A stretch of 64,000 nt of DNA from Bryobacterales bacterium (GCA_020854055.1 JADZGD010000036.1:62001-126000), one strand, 5' to 3'. Counted from the first letter of the stretch, positions 17,922 through 27,080 are shown. Translations and numbers: made by a program. The notes: generated by a model not told the origin, from the letters alone.

Positions 17922-18609
17922 GCGTATGAGGCTCCTTGCCATTCGAGATCCGTTGCCGGACCACCTTCAAAATCTCCTCCTCCACCTGCTCCAGCGTCAG
18001 GCCGGATGTGTCGATGTACACGGCATCGGGCGCCTGCATCAGCGGCGCGGTAGAGCGTCCCCGATCCCGCTGGTCGCGGTCCTCAATCTCTCTGGCCACG
18101 GTAGCGGCATCCACGCTGCCGCCCCTCAGTTTCAGATCGCAGATGCGGCGTTCGGCCCGGATCTTCGAATCGGCATCCAGAAAGACTTTGACGTCGGCAT
18201 TGGGGAAAACCACCGTGCCGATGTCGCGGCCCTCCATCACCACGCTGGTGGCGCTGGCCATGGCGCGCTGCTTCTCCACCAGTTCGCGCCGCACGCCTGG
18301 AACGGTGGAGACCTTCGACGCCGCCTCCGACATCCGGGGATCGCGGATCACCTCGGTAATGTCCTCGCCGTTCAGCAGCACGCCGCCGCCGCCCGGGCGG
18401 AACGAGATCTGCGCTGCCGCCGCCAGTTGCTCCAACCGGTGCATCTCGGTGAATTCGATGCCGGCGCGCATCGCCCACAACGCCACCGCGCGGTACATCG
18501 CGCCGGTGTCTATGTAGGTGAATCCCAGCCGGGCGGCCAGCCGTTGGGCAATCGTACTCTTGCCCGCGCCGGCCGGCCCGTCGATTGCTACTACAATTCG
18601 CTTGGCCAT
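17914..18609 (-). CDS. cmk: Cytidylate kinase
   Basis: The 231-residue product phosphorylates CMP and dCMP. It has the P loop IDGPAGAGKSTIAQRLAA at the N-terminus, then LGFTYIDTGAMYRAVAL, MEGRDIGTVVFPNADVKVFLDAD and RDQRDRGRSTAPL. All are family signatures. Length is normal for the bacterial enzyme. It lies 15 bases downstream of the ferredoxin gene and overlaps the start of lysC, so the three are probably one minus-strand unit. No damage is seen. Confidence 0.96.
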   Translation of the reverse strand: MAKRIVVAIDGPAGAGKSTIAQRLAARLGFTYIDTGAMYRAVALWAMRAGIEFTEMHRLEQLAAAAQISFRPGGGGVLLNGEDITEVIRDPRMSEAASKVSTVPGVRRELVEKQRAMASATSVVMEGRDIGTVVFPNADVKVFLDADSKIRAERRICDLKLRGGSVDAATVAREIEDRDQRDRGRSTAPLMQAPDAVYIDTSGLTLEQVEEEILKVVRQRISNGKEPHTLE

Positions 18610-18624
18610 GCTGAAGGTTCCATC

Positions 18625-18996
18625 TTAACGTGCCACCACCCCGGCAAACGCATACTCGGCCACCGGGCGCCCGCCGATCAGGTGTTCCTGAATGATCCGC
18701 TCCAACGCTTCCGGGGTACAGGAGTGGTACCACACGCCATCTGGGTATACCACCGCGATCGGTCCCTGCTCGCAGATCCGCAGGCAGTTGGCCTTGGTGC
18801 GGTAAACGCAGTGCTCACCCTGTTCGAGTCCCAACTCTTTCAGGCGGTTCTTCAGGTATTCCCAGGAAGCCAACCCGCCCTCTTTTGAGCAGCACTTCGG
18901 ATTGGTCTGGTCCGAACAGAGGAAAATGTGGCGGTCGATTCGTGGAATTCCCAGCCGTTCGGCCAGGGCACGCAAATGCACCAGGTCTGCGCTCAT
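18625..18996 (-). CDS. (2Fe-2S) ferredoxin, thioredoxin-like type
   Basis: The product of about 123 residues begins with a short helix, then [18 protein letters not shown]. Later it has [24 protein letters not shown], ending in a helix with [14 protein letters not shown]. The Cys spacing ([10 protein letters not shown], then CLRIC) and the YPDGVWY segment are those of thioredoxin-like 2Fe-2S ferredoxins of the NuoE-related type. It is an electron carrier whose partner is unknown. An ATG at 19005 is flush against the ribosome site TAGGAG, so the next ATG at 18996, nine bases away, is the better start. It is divergent from the metallopeptidase gene. Confidence 0.9.
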   Translation of the reverse strand: MSADLVHLRALAERLGIPRIDRHIFLCSDQTNPKCCSKEGGLASWEYLKNRLKELGLEQGEHCVYRTKANCLRICEQGPIAVVYPDGVWYHSCTPEALERIIQEHLIGGRPVAEYAFAGVVAR

Positions 18997-19049
18997 CGGA
19001 TTCATCTCCTATATTGTTGCGCGGCCGGTACAATTTCCCTAGAGGGGCT

Positions 19050-19397
19050 GTGACCACCGCCGAGTTCGATCAGATCGTGGAACGGGCGCTGAAACGGATT
19101 CCGTCGCGCTTTCGCCGCCGTCTCAACAACGTAGTCTTCGTTGTTGAAGCCGAGCCGCCCCGGCCCGGCCTGCTCGGTCTCTACCAGGGGCGTCCGCTGA
19201 CCTGGCGCAGTGTCAGCGATAGCTTCGTGCTGCCCGACCGGATTACCATCTACCAGAACCCCCACCTGCGGCTGGCCCGGTCGCCGGAGGATCTCGATCA
19301 GATGGTCTATGAGACCGTGTGGCACGAGATCGCGCACTATTTCGGCATGGATGAGGCCCAGGTTCGCCGCGCCGAGCGGCGGCGTTCCACCCGGTAG
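19050..19397 (+). CDS. Minimal zinc metallopeptidase (MMP superfamily)
   Basis: I place the start at the GTG at 19050, because GAGGGG lies three bases upstream, giving 115 residues. The product begins TTAEFDQIVERALKRIP and contains LGLYQGRPLT. It ends with TVWHEIAHYFGMDE, a zinc-binding HExxH motif followed by Gly and Asp. This matches the small predicted metallopeptidase family (PF06262 type) common in bacteria, whose substrate is unknown. Because it is so short it may be a chaperone-like zinc protein. It is divergent from the ferredoxin gene by about 50 bases. Confidence 0.85.
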   Translation: MTTAEFDQIVERALKRIPSRFRRRLNNVVFVVEAEPPRPGLLGLYQGRPLTWRSVSDSFVLPDRITIYQNPHLRLARSPEDLDQMVYETVWHEIAHYFGMDEAQVRRAERRRSTR

Positions 19398-19415
19398 CAG
19401 TATCCTGGAACGGTC

Positions 19416-21500
19416 ATGGCTGTTCGCCTGTTGGTGCTTCTCGCCTTGAGTGGCGGTCTGTTGGCTTGGGCCCAGAGCCCTGAGGACACGGTCCCGGTCC
19501 GCGCCCGGCGTCCTATGTGGATTAAAGAAGGCGTGGTGATGGCCGGCAACTGGGAGCCGCTCAGTTTCATCCGCCGCCGCGGCGGCCAGAGCTACGCCGA
19601 CGAGGAGAATTGGAGCAAGGAGCGCAGCGAAGCCGCCGCCCGCGGGCTCAAACAGGCCGGCGTAACGCTGGTGATCACCAATCTTCAAAAGGGCATGGGC
19701 CTTCAAGCCGAAGCGGCCGACATCGAGGCCACCCGCCGGTTCACCCGTTACGCCCACAAGTACGGATTGAAGGTGGGCGGTTACGTCGGCGCCACGCTGT
19801 TCTACGAATCCCTGTTTGCCGAAGAGCCCGGCTCGAGCGACTGGAAGCAGGTAAACGAACTCGGCCAACCCATGTATTACTCCTACAGCGGGGCCCAGAC
19901 CTTCCGCTACACTGCCTGCCGCAACAACCCCGGATACCACCGGTTTCTGGAAAAAATCATGCGGCTGGGAGTTTCCGATATCGGCCTTGACCTCATCCAC
20001 TTCGACCAGATGGAGGGCTGGCCTGAACCCGAATCCTGCCACTGCCGTTACTGCGCCGAACAGTTCCGCCAGTACCTGCGTGCCCGTTACAGTCCGGCCG
20101 AGCTCGACCGCCGCTACGGCTTCCACCGTCTCGACGGCATCATCCCCCCGCCTTTTGGCATCACTCGCGGACCCATCCGGCTGCCGGAATTGACCAATCC
20201 GCTGATGCAGGATTGGGCACGCTTCCGTTGCGCCAGCTATGCTCGCCGCTACGGCGAATACGATGCCTTTCTCGAAAAGCTGAACCCGGAGGTGGCGCTC
20301 GAAGGCAACCCGAATCTTCAATTGAATTCCGACCATGGCTTTCAGGACGGCGTGGACGTTTCCCAACTTCTCCTGCATGGAGACGTGGTCTGGAGCGAAG
20401 AGCCCAACCACGCCGAATGGACCTCCGACGGCCGCCTGATTTCCAAGATTCGCTCCTTTAAAGCCGCGCGGTTGATGGGCAAGTCGCTGTTTGTTTATAC
20501 CGGCGGCCGTTACGGCGCCCAATCGGAGGGCAGTCCTCCGCGCCTGCGCCTGGCCGAGGCGATGGCGTACAACGATTACAACCTCGGCATGGTGGGCGAC
20601 GTCGCCCCCACCGGCATCGAGTTGACGCCGGCCGCGCGCCGTTACATCCGCTACTTTGAGCGGCACAAGCCGGACCTCTCCCACACCCGCCCGATTGCCG
20701 ATGCCGCCGTGCTCCACGGCTTCGCGTCGAACGAATTCAATCCCGGCGCGGCGATTCCCGCCGTCACGCTTTTTGAGCAGACCCTCATCCAGACCAAGAT
20801 CCCCTTTGAAATCATCTTCGACCGGCAACTTGACGACTTGTCACGCTATCGGGTACTCGTCCTGGCCGAACAGGATGCGCTCGGCGACCGCCAGGTGGAG
20901 GCCATCCGCCGCTTCGTTCAAAACGGCGGAGGTCTGGTGGCTACCGGAACCACATCGATGATGGATGAGGCCCGCCGCCGCCGTGGCCGCTTCGCCCTCG
21001 CCGATCTGTTTGGCGCCGAACAGCCGCTGCGGCAAATCGTGCGCCGCGACTTCGGCAAGGGCCGGGTAGTCTACATTCCAGCGGTCGAGGCGCAGGTTGC
21101 GCCACCGCGCCCACAGATGACCTACGACTTCCCGAACGCCTATTGGAAACTTCCAAACAACTACCGGCAACTCACGGATGCCGTGAAGTGGGCTGCCGGC
21201 GGGCCGCTCTCAGCCACCGTCGAGGCCCCACTGTCGGTGACCGCCGAACTGGCCGAGCGCCCCGCCTCTCACCTGCTGTTGCTTCATCTGGTGAACTTCG
21301 ACTTTCGCAACCCGGTGAAGAACATCGACGCCACCCTCCGGATTCCCGAAGGCTGGGCAGCCGGCGAGGTCGTCTCCAGTTCCCCGGATGGCGGCGCGGC
21401 TGTGCGCCTGGGGGTCACGCCCGGCGACGGGCAGGTAAAGTTTCGCATTCCCGAGTTGCAGGTCTACAATCTGGCGGTAGTCCATTTGGTGAAGAAGTAG
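19416..21500 (+). CDS. Secreted glycoside-hydrolase-like protein with beta-galactosidase trimerisation-type domain
   Basis: The 694-residue protein starts with a clear signal peptide, LLVLLALSGGLLAWAQS. The next 400 residues look like a TIM-barrel hydrolase. They include the segments LDLIHFDQMEGWPEPESCHCRYCAEQFRQY and ALEGNPNLQLNSDHG, and a Cys-rich loop that may be metal-linked. Residues from about 420 to 570 resemble the beta-galactosidase trimerisation (glutamine-amidotransferase-like) domain, with VLVLAEQDALGDRQVEAIRRFVQNGGGLVATG. A C-terminal beta domain follows. The catalytic acids cannot be fixed by eye and the sugar is unknown. It probably degrades plant or microbial glycans outside the cell, and the next-door sugar-acid dehydratase fits that idea. 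Confidence 0.75.
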   Translation: MAVRLLVLLALSGGLLAWAQSPEDTVPVRARRPMWIKEGVVMAGNWEPLSFIRRRGGQSYADEENWSKERSEAAARGLKQAGVTLVITNLQKGMGLQAEAADIEATRRFTRYAHKYGLKVGGYVGATLFYESLFAEEPGSSDWKQVNELGQPMYYSYSGAQTFRYTACRNNPGYHRFLEKIMRLGVSDIGLDLIHFDQMEGWPEPESCHCRYCAEQFRQYLRARYSPAELDRRYGFHRLDGIIPPPFGITRGPIRLPELTNPLMQDWARFRCASYARRYGEYDAFLEKLNPEVALEGNPNLQLNSDHGFQDGVDVSQLLLHGDVVWSEEPNHAEWTSDGRLISKIRSFKAARLMGKSLFVYTGGRYGAQSEGSPPRLRLAEAMAYNDYNLGMVGDVAPTGIELTPAARRYIRYFERHKPDLSHTRPIADAAVLHGFASNEFNPGAAIPAVTLFEQTLIQTKIPFEIIFDRQLDDLSRYRVLVLAEQDALGDRQVEAIRRFVQNGGGLVATGTTSMMDEARRRRGRFALADLFGAEQPLRQIVRRDFGKGRVVYIPAVEAQVAPPRPQMTYDFPNAYWKLPNNYRQLTDAVKWAAGGPLSATVEAPLSVTAELAERPASHLLLLHLVNFDFRNPVKNIDATLRIPEGWAAGEVVSSSPDGGAAVRLGVTPGDGQVKFRIPELQVYNLAVVHLVKK

Positions 21501-21531
21501 CACCCCGGATGTTATCCTGACCTCGACGGAC

Positions 21532-21756
21532 ATGACCAAGGTTCAAGTAGAGTACGAATTTGACCAGCCCCTCGCCGAAGGCCTGCTCGACAGGGTCGCT
21601 GCCGCGCACCGCATCTTCGGGATGTCCCGGGTGCGGCTGAACCCGGAATTGGACCGGTTGGAGGTGGACTACGATGCCTCCCGCCTGACGCTAGCCCAGG
21701 TGGAGGCTGCCCTGCGTGGCCTGGACCTGCCGATTCGCAAGGCCGGTGGACGTTAG
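21532..21756 (+). CDS. Small HMA-fold-like protein of unknown function
   Basis: The 74-residue product has a beta-alpha-beta-beta-alpha-beta look: KVQVEYEFDQ, a helix AEGLLDRVAAAH, MSRVRLNPELDRLEVDYDASR, and a second helix LTLAQVEAALRGLDLPI. That is the ferredoxin-like layout of heavy-metal-associated domains, but the metal-binding CxxC is absent and there is no Cys at all. It may bind another partner or a nucleotide. It lies 31 bases downstream of the glycosidase-like gene and converges on the enolase-superfamily gene. Function is unknown. Confidence 0.7.
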   Translation: MTKVQVEYEFDQPLAEGLLDRVAAAHRIFGMSRVRLNPELDRLEVDYDASRLTLAQVEAALRGLDLPIRKAGGR

Positions 21757-21764
21757 CCTGCGCT

Positions 21765-22922
21765 TCAATTGACTTTCTGCCTTTCGCGCCGCTCCCAGCC
21801 CGATTTGAACAGCGGAATCGCGTTCTCCTGCTGGTAGGGATGCTTCCGGATCTCGTCGATATCGAGATCGATTCCCAAACCCGGCCGCGCAGGAATGTCG
21901 ATGTAGCCATCCACCACGTGCACCGGATTGGTAACAATTTCCCGCTCCCATGGCTCATTGAATTCGTCAAAGATCTCGTGAATCAGGAAGTTGGGTAGCG
22001 AAGCGTTGAGCTGTACGCAGGCCGCCGAGCAGACCGGGCCCTGCGCGCTGTGCGGAGCGATCATCCCGAAGTGCGCATCGGCCATGTCGGCAATCTTGCG
22101 GGTGGCAAACAGCCCGCCCAGGTTCAGCGGTTCCGGCTGCAGGATGTTTACCACCTCATGCTTCAGCAACTCGGCGAACTGCTGTTTGTTGGAGAAGCTT
22201 TCGCCGGTGGCCACCGGCACCGGGCTGCGCCGCGCCACTTCCACCATTGCCGTGATGTTGGTGTGCGGTACCGGTTCTTCGAACCACATAGGCCGCTGGT
22301 CCGCCATAGCCTCGGCAAACTCCACGGCAGTCGCCACATTGAAACGGCAGTGGCCCTCGATCAACAGGTCCACCGAATCGCCCACCGCCTCGCGCACGGC
22401 GCGGATGATGTTCAGTGACAGATCGAACTCCGCGCGCGGCAGAGTGCGCCAGCAATCGCCGAAGGGATCGAATTTCATCGCGGTGTAGCCACGCGCGGCT
22501 ACCACCCGGGCCTTGGCGGCGAAGCTTTCCGGCGTGCGTGGACCACGGTACCAGCCGTTGGCGTAGGCGCGCAGGCGCTGGTGGCAGCGGCCGCCCCACA
22601 GGTTGTAAACCGGCTGGTTAGTCGCCTTGCCGATGATGTCCCACAACGCAATCTCAATCGCCGCCACGGCGCACATGTGTACCTGGCCGCCCTCGGTGTA
22701 GACGTCGCGGATCAGCTTCTGGCTGACCAGCTCCACCTGAAACGGATCCAGACCGAGAATCAGCGGCTTCAGTTCGTGGATCGCCGTTTCCACGGTCTTG
22801 CCGAAGTAGTTGACCGTGCCCTCGCCGATGCCGTAGAGTCCCTCGTCGGTGGAAACCTTCGTGAAGACCCAGTTCTTCCATGGGTTCCCTGCAATGTAGG
22901 TGTCGATAGCCGTTATCTTCAT
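21765..22922 (-). CDS. Enolase-superfamily sugar-acid dehydratase (mandelate racemase/galactonate dehydratase type)
   Basis: The 385-residue protein has the capping domain (KITAIDTYIAGNPWKNWVFTKV) and the barrel. Metal ligands are visible as Glu in LLIEGHCRF, Glu in WFEEPVPHTN and Glu in VATGESFSN. The catalytic His lies in IAPHSAQGPV, as in galactonate dehydratase-like enzymes. Such enzymes dehydrate aldonic acids to 2-keto-3-deoxy acids. The exact acid cannot be named from the sequence. It converges on a small gene next to a secreted glycosidase-like protein, which suggests breakdown of an external sugar polymer. Confidence 0.88.
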   Translation of the reverse strand: MKITAIDTYIAGNPWKNWVFTKVSTDEGLYGIGEGTVNYFGKTVETAIHELKPLILGLDPFQVELVSQKLIRDVYTEGGQVHMCAVAAIEIALWDIIGKATNQPVYNLWGGRCHQRLRAYANGWYRGPRTPESFAAKARVVAARGYTAMKFDPFGDCWRTLPRAEFDLSLNIIRAVREAVGDSVDLLIEGHCRFNVATAVEFAEAMADQRPMWFEEPVPHTNITAMVEVARRSPVPVATGESFSNKQQFAELLKHEVVNILQPEPLNLGGLFATRKIADMADAHFGMIAPHSAQGPVCSAACVQLNASLPNFLIHEIFDEFNEPWEREIVTNPVHVVDGYIDIPARPGLGIDLDIDEIRKHPYQQENAIPLFKSGWERRERQKVN

Positions 22923-22970
22923 CGGCTAATCAGCATAGCAGGATAGCCGCACGCCGCTGTGCGGCCGCCG

Positions 22971-24191
22971 TCAGCCGGCCACCCGCCGGAAGGCAATCAC
23001 GGCGTTCAGCCCGCCGAAAGCGAACGAGTTCGATAGCGCCGCGGACACTTCCGCCCGCCGCGCCTGGTTGGCTACCACGTCAATCGGGCACTGTGGATCG
23101 AGTTCGATGAAGTTGGCTGTCGGAGGGATGATTCCCGATTGGAGCGCCAGCACCGTGGCCACCGCCTCCAGGGCTCCCGCCGCGCCGAGCGCGTGGCCGT
23201 GCATCGACTTGGTGGAACTCACCGCGATGTGATCCGCCAAATCTCCAAACACGGCGCGAATGGCGGCCGACTCGGTCGGATCATTGGCCGCCGTGCCGGT
23301 GCCGTGCGCATTGATGTAGCCTACCTCTTCCGGCGCCATCTGGGCGTCCCGCAACGCCAGGCGCATCGCCCGCGCGGGTCCGTCCACCGAGGGTTGCGTG
23401 ATGTGATGGGCGTCGGAGGTCATGCCGAACCCCACAATTTCACCATAGATTCTGGCGCCCCGCGCTCTGGCCGCCTCCAGCGGCTCCAGCACCAGCATCG
23501 CCGCTCCCTCGCCAATGATCATGCCCCGGCGCTCTTTGGAGAATGGCCGGCAGGTGTCGGGCGCAACCACACGCATCGCCTCCCACGCCCGCAGAAAGCC
23601 GGTGCCGAAGGGTGCTTCGCTGCCGCCCGTGATCGCCACCTCTGCCTGGCCGTTGCGCACCATCCACAGGGCATGCCCGATGGCGTGGTTGGCCGACGAA
23701 CAGGCGGTAGAAAAGGTGAATGCCGGGCCGGTAATGCCGTACTCCAGCGAGATGTGGCTTGCCCCGGCATTGGCCATCGTCTTGGGAATCGTCAGCGGGG
23801 AGACGCGGCATCGTTTTTCTAGAAACAGATCCGCATACCCGGTGTCCTGCGCTAGCTGCCCGCCCACGCAGGAGCCGGTGACAATCGTCGCCGCCTCACG
23901 CAATTCCGGCGTCCACTCGATACGGGAATCGGCTACCGCCTCGCGTGCCGCAATCAGCGAAAACTGGGCAAAGCGGTCCAGCAGGCTGGCGGTCTTTTCG
24001 TCGAAGTATTCGGTTGGCTGAAAGTTCGGCACCTCGGCGCCGTTGCGGAACTTGAAACCGCTCACGTCTACCGTCTCTATGGGGTGAATGCCTGAACGCC
24101 CATCCTGCAATGCCTGCCAAAACTCGGCGGCAGTCTTGCCCTGGGCGCAGATCGCGCCAATCCCCGTTACTACAACCCGTCGTACGGCCAT
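22971..24191 (-). CDS. fabF: Beta-ketoacyl-ACP synthase II (FabF-like)
   Basis: The 406-residue condensing enzyme extends fatty acyl chains by two carbons from malonyl-ACP. The catalytic triad is complete: Cys in FSTACSSANHAIG near residue 163, His in YINAHGTGTAANDPTE near 300 and His in SMHGHALGAAGALEA near 335. The closing motif NSFAFGGLNAVIAF is also present. It follows the acyl carrier protein gene by nine bases. The low similarity to textbook FabF near the N-terminus (FRNGAEVPNFQPTEYF) suggests a secondary synthase, perhaps for a special lipid. Confidence 0.92.
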   Translation of the reverse strand: MAVRRVVVTGIGAICAQGKTAAEFWQALQDGRSGIHPIETVDVSGFKFRNGAEVPNFQPTEYFDEKTASLLDRFAQFSLIAAREAVADSRIEWTPELREAATIVTGSCVGGQLAQDTGYADLFLEKRCRVSPLTIPKTMANAGASHISLEYGITGPAFTFSTACSSANHAIGHALWMVRNGQAEVAITGGSEAPFGTGFLRAWEAMRVVAPDTCRPFSKERRGMIIGEGAAMLVLEPLEAARARGARIYGEIVGFGMTSDAHHITQPSVDGPARAMRLALRDAQMAPEEVGYINAHGTGTAANDPTESAAIRAVFGDLADHIAVSSTKSMHGHALGAAGALEAVATVLALQSGIIPPTANFIELDPQCPIDVVANQARRAEVSAALSNSFAFGGLNAVIAFRRVAG

Positions 24192-24200
24192 AGCGAACTC

Positions 24201-24464
24201 CTAGCCGGCCGCCGGCTTGCCCGCGCTTTCGTCGATCAACTTCTGAACGCCCTCGATCATCTCGCCTACAGAACGGATCGTTTGGGCCGAATCATCGGGG
24301 ATATTGATATTGAATTCGTTTTCGAGCGCAAACAGGATGTTGATTCCATCAAGCGAGTCGATGCCTAATTCCTGGAACGTGCTGGCCGGTGAAATCTTTT
24401 CTGCCGGCATCCGCTGGGTTTCCGCGATGATCTGAATCACCTTTTTCGTTAATTCTTCAGACAT
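24201..24464 (-). CDS. acpP: Acyl carrier protein
   Basis: The 87-residue acidic helical protein has the phosphopantetheine Ser in LGIDSLDGINILFALE near residue 38. It also has the start VIQIIAETQRM and a closing helix EMIEGVQKLIDE. The attachment motif usually reads DSLD, as here. It carries acyl chains to the FabF encoded next. Its start overlaps the deacetylase end by 16 bases, so the three genes are one unit. The somewhat atypical residues after the motif hint at a specialised ACP, which cannot be confirmed here. Confidence 0.92.
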   Translation of the reverse strand: MSEELTKKVIQIIAETQRMPAEKISPASTFQELGIDSLDGINILFALENEFNINIPDDSAQTIRSVGEMIEGVQKLIDESAGKPAAG

Positions 24465-25150
24465 AGAAGTTCACTCACCGTCAAAAATCGGTAGCCCCGG
24501 CGCTCCAGTTCCGGCACCGCTATCTCCACTGCCTCGATCGTTGCCGAGATATCCGGCCGAACTCTTTTCTCCCGCCCGTCGTGCAGGCAGAAAATACCAC
24601 CGTTTGAGGCACCCCCTACGAGCCGCCGGGCAACCTCCACTCCCCGCAGCCTCCAATCCAACCCGAGCACGGTCCACATCACGCCCATCAACCCGTTCTC
24701 ACGCTGCGCCCGCCGCAGCCCGAACCACCGGGCTCCATACGTCGCCCGGAACACCCTCGGCCGCGTTCCCGCCACCGAGGTTAATACTTCCTGCGCCCTG
24801 CCAACTTCTCCCGCGATGAACGAACCCGGCCGCAGATACAGCGGAGCGTGCGAGTAGGTGTGGTTGCCAATCTCATGTCCCGCCGCTGATACCGCCCGCG
24901 TAACTTCCGGCAACCGCTCGGCGTGCATTCCACATTGGAAAAACGTTGCACGGATGTGATGCCGGTTGAGCAGGTCCAGCAGCTTGGGGGTCGATTCACT
25001 CGGGCCATCGTCGAATGTCAGCGCGATCCACTTCTCCTTATCCGAACCTCGCCATCGGGAGGGCGCAAACATCTGAGAGGAACGTCCACGCACGCCCCAC
25101 GCCATCAACGCGGCGGTGGATGCCCCCACGCTGAAAGCCTCCAACAGCAT
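24449..25150 (-). CDS. Polysaccharide deacetylase (NodB homology domain)
   Basis: I place the start at 25150 (MLLEAFSVG), since longer starts would run into the divergent gene. The 233-residue product begins with a hydrophobic, anchor-like segment. It then has the family motifs: TFDDGPSESTP, the metal-binding HEIGNHTYSH, RATYGARW and CLHDG. These enzymes remove N- or O-acetyl groups from envelope or capsule polysaccharides. Linkage with an ACP and a FabF suggests joint work on a lipid-linked or acylated surface sugar, which is an inference from context only. Confidence 0.88.
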   Translation of the reverse strand: MLLEAFSVGASTAALMAWGVRGRSSQMFAPSRWRGSDKEKWIALTFDDGPSESTPKLLDLLNRHHIRATFFQCGMHAERLPEVTRAVSAAGHEIGNHTYSHAPLYLRPGSFIAGEVGRAQEVLTSVAGTRPRVFRATYGARWFGLRRAQRENGLMGVMWTVLGLDWRLRGVEVARRLVGGASNGGIFCLHDGREKRVRPDISATIEAVEIAVPELERRGYRFLTVSELLCLKN

Positions 25151-25215
25151 GGGCGCATTGTAACACGGAGGCCCCCTGGCTTCCTTCGCCGGCTGGAGCG
25201 ATATCCTGAAGTTGC

Positions 25216-25926
25216 ATGCGACTGACACTCTGGGCGCTGCTGGGGATTGCGCTTATCCCGGCAACCGCCGCCGATTGGAACAGCCGGAGTTTTCCCGGTT
25301 GGAACGACCATATTGTCGAGCGCATCCTTACTGATTCGCCCTGGACCCGGCCCGTCACCATTCGGCTGGATTGGATCAGCCGCGGCGACCGCCAGGTCGA
25401 CTACAAACAGATTCCCGGCGCTTCGAACCAGTGGCCGTTCCCCGGCGGCAGTCCGGTCGGCGGAATTGGCGCCGGCAAAGGCTCCAGTTTGCCTGACCGG
25501 GCCGATATTCTGGTTCGCTGGGCATCCGCCCTGCCCGTGCGGCAGGCTACGGCCCTTTATAAACAGCGCCAGGACAAACTCCAGTCGATCAGCGTCAATC
25601 AGTTGGTGCCGGCCGCGCCGGCTGACTACATCGTCGAACTCTTCGGCGTCCCTTCGGAGGTGGCCCACCGCGGAACGGCCAGCGTCGAGGCCATTGCCCG
25701 TGGTTCGGCCGCGCTGAAACTTCAGACAGGCCGCGTTCTCAAGCCCAATCGTGTTGAGGCGCTCGTCCATGCTGGTAACATGGAAATCCTGGTTCATTTT
25801 TCGCGTGAGGAACCGATCCTCGTCACCGACCGCGAAGTGGAATTCTCCATCGACATGCAGATATTTTCGGTGAAGGAAAAGTTCCGCCTCTTTCCCATGC
25901 GCTACCAGGGGGATCTTCAACTGTGA
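25216..25926 (+). CDS. Secreted protein of unknown function
   Basis: The 236-residue product begins with a short signal peptide (TLWALLGIALIPATAAD). It then has WNSRSFPGWNDHIVERILTDSPW and a beta-rich body ending KFRLFPMRYQGDLQL. I do not recognise a family. The segment with KAGKGSSLPDRADILVRWASALPVRQA resembles no catalytic motif. Its stop overlaps the next gene's start by four bases (GTGA), so the two are likely translated together. It is divergent from the deacetylase. A lineage-specific secreted family seems likely. Confidence 0.75.
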   Translation: MRLTLWALLGIALIPATAADWNSRSFPGWNDHIVERILTDSPWTRPVTIRLDWISRGDRQVDYKQIPGASNQWPFPGGSPVGGIGAGKGSSLPDRADILVRWASALPVRQATALYKQRQDKLQSISVNQLVPAAPADYIVELFGVPSEVAHRGTASVEAIARGSAALKLQTGRVLKPNRVEALVHAGNMEILVHFSREEPILVTDREVEFSIDMQIFSVKEKFRLFPMRYQGDLQL

Positions 25927-27080
25927 CTATCCGGCCACTCGTTCTGTTCGCTCTTGCCGCAAGTCTGTTTGCGGCCTCCGATCACCCGGTCTTTCAGGTG
26001 GATGTGCCCCACCCCACCGCCGACAAACCTCAATCAAAGGTCTGGTACACAGGCGGTAGTTGGTGGGCGCTGCTGCCTCGCCAATCCGGACCCTCGCTTT
26101 GGCAGCGGACCGCATCGGGGTGGAAAGAACACACCGCGGTCACCACCGCGTTGTCCGGCCTGCCCGGCCGCGGCGACGTCTGGTTCGATTCCGATGGCGT
26201 CACGGCCGTCGTGATGAGCGGCCATTCATACGCCGTCATCCGTCTGCGCCCACACGGAACCACCTGGGCGCCGAAGGTTCTGGCGCGCTGGGAAGCCGCT
26301 TCCAGCCGGCCGGTCGAGACCTCTACCATCGCGCGGGATGGTAGGAAGCGCTGGTGGGTCTCCTCCACCGTCTCCAACCGCGTTCTGGTGTGGACTTCGG
26401 CCAATGGCGAGAATTGGACCGGTCCCACGGTGATCGGCGACGGGCTGGATGAAGACGATATCTGCGCCGTCACGCCAATCCGCGGGGGTGTCGGCGTCTT
26501 TTGGTCCAATCAGGCGGTCGAAGGTGTCTTCTTTCGCGTCCACCGCGACCAGGCTGCCGCCGGTGCCTGGGATCCGGTGGAAACCGTCGAAATTGGTAAC
26601 CGGACCGCCGATGATCACATCAACGCCGCCCTGACTGCGGATGGCACCCTCTGGGTGGCAACCAAGAACAGCGTGGATATCGTCGGCAAGCCACAGCAGG
26701 TGCTGCGCCTGCGCTCCGCCACGGGCCACTGGCGTAATATCCCCTATTCCATCCTCGACAAGACCTACGGCCCCAGCCGTCCCGTGGTGGTGGTGGCGCC
26801 CGACAGGAAAACGGTTTACTACGGCCACACCATCTACAACCGCTCCAGCCGCATCCAGGACCGTATTGAGTTCGGCCGCATCGATCTGGCCTCCCCGCAA
26901 TCACTCGAAACGCCGGAAGTAGTCATCCTTCCCTCACCGGCTCTCCATTCCAGGGTGAACGATATTACCCGCGCAAAGGCCCCATTGCCGGCAGACGGCC
27001 CTTGGCTGGTGCTCGCCTCCGACGGCGAGGGCAGGGTGTACGAATCCGATCTGCGGATGCTCAAGGCCGCCCGCCACTAG
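25923..27080 (+). CDS. Secreted beta-propeller-like protein, BNR/sialidase-like repeats
   Basis: The 385-residue product starts at a GTG and carries a signal peptide (LVLFALAASLFAAS). The rest is beta-rich, with repeated tryptophan-centred blades such as WWALLPRQSGPSLW, GRKRWWVSSTVSNRVLVWTSANGENWTGP and GGVGVFWSNQAVEGVFF. This layout resembles BNR/sialidase-like propellers without clear catalytic residues. It overlaps the previous secreted gene by four bases. A function in binding or sensing external polymers is possible but not shown. Confidence 0.65.
   Translation: MTIRPLVLFALAASLFAASDHPVFQVDVPHPTADKPQSKVWYTGGSWWALLPRQSGPSLWQRTASGWKEHTAVTTALSGLPGRGDVWFDSDGVTAVVMSGHSYAVIRLRPHGTTWAPKVLARWEAASSRPVETSTIARDGRKRWWVSSTVSNRVLVWTSANGENWTGPTVIGDGLDEDDICAVTPIRGGVGVFWSNQAVEGVFFRVHRDQAAAGAWDPVETVEIGNRTADDHINAALTADGTLWVATKNSVDIVGKPQQVLRLRSATGHWRNIPYSILDKTYGPSRPVVVVAPDRKTVYYGHTIYNRSSRIQDRIEFGRIDLASPQSLETPEVVILPSPALHSRVNDITRAKAPLPADGPWLVLASDGEGRVYESDLRMLKAARH

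Noticed and set aside
19002..20828. 608-codon minus-strand open frame over the glycosidase-like gene.
   Set aside because: It is a shadow of high-GC codon bias; the plus-strand gene has a signal peptide and domain motifs.
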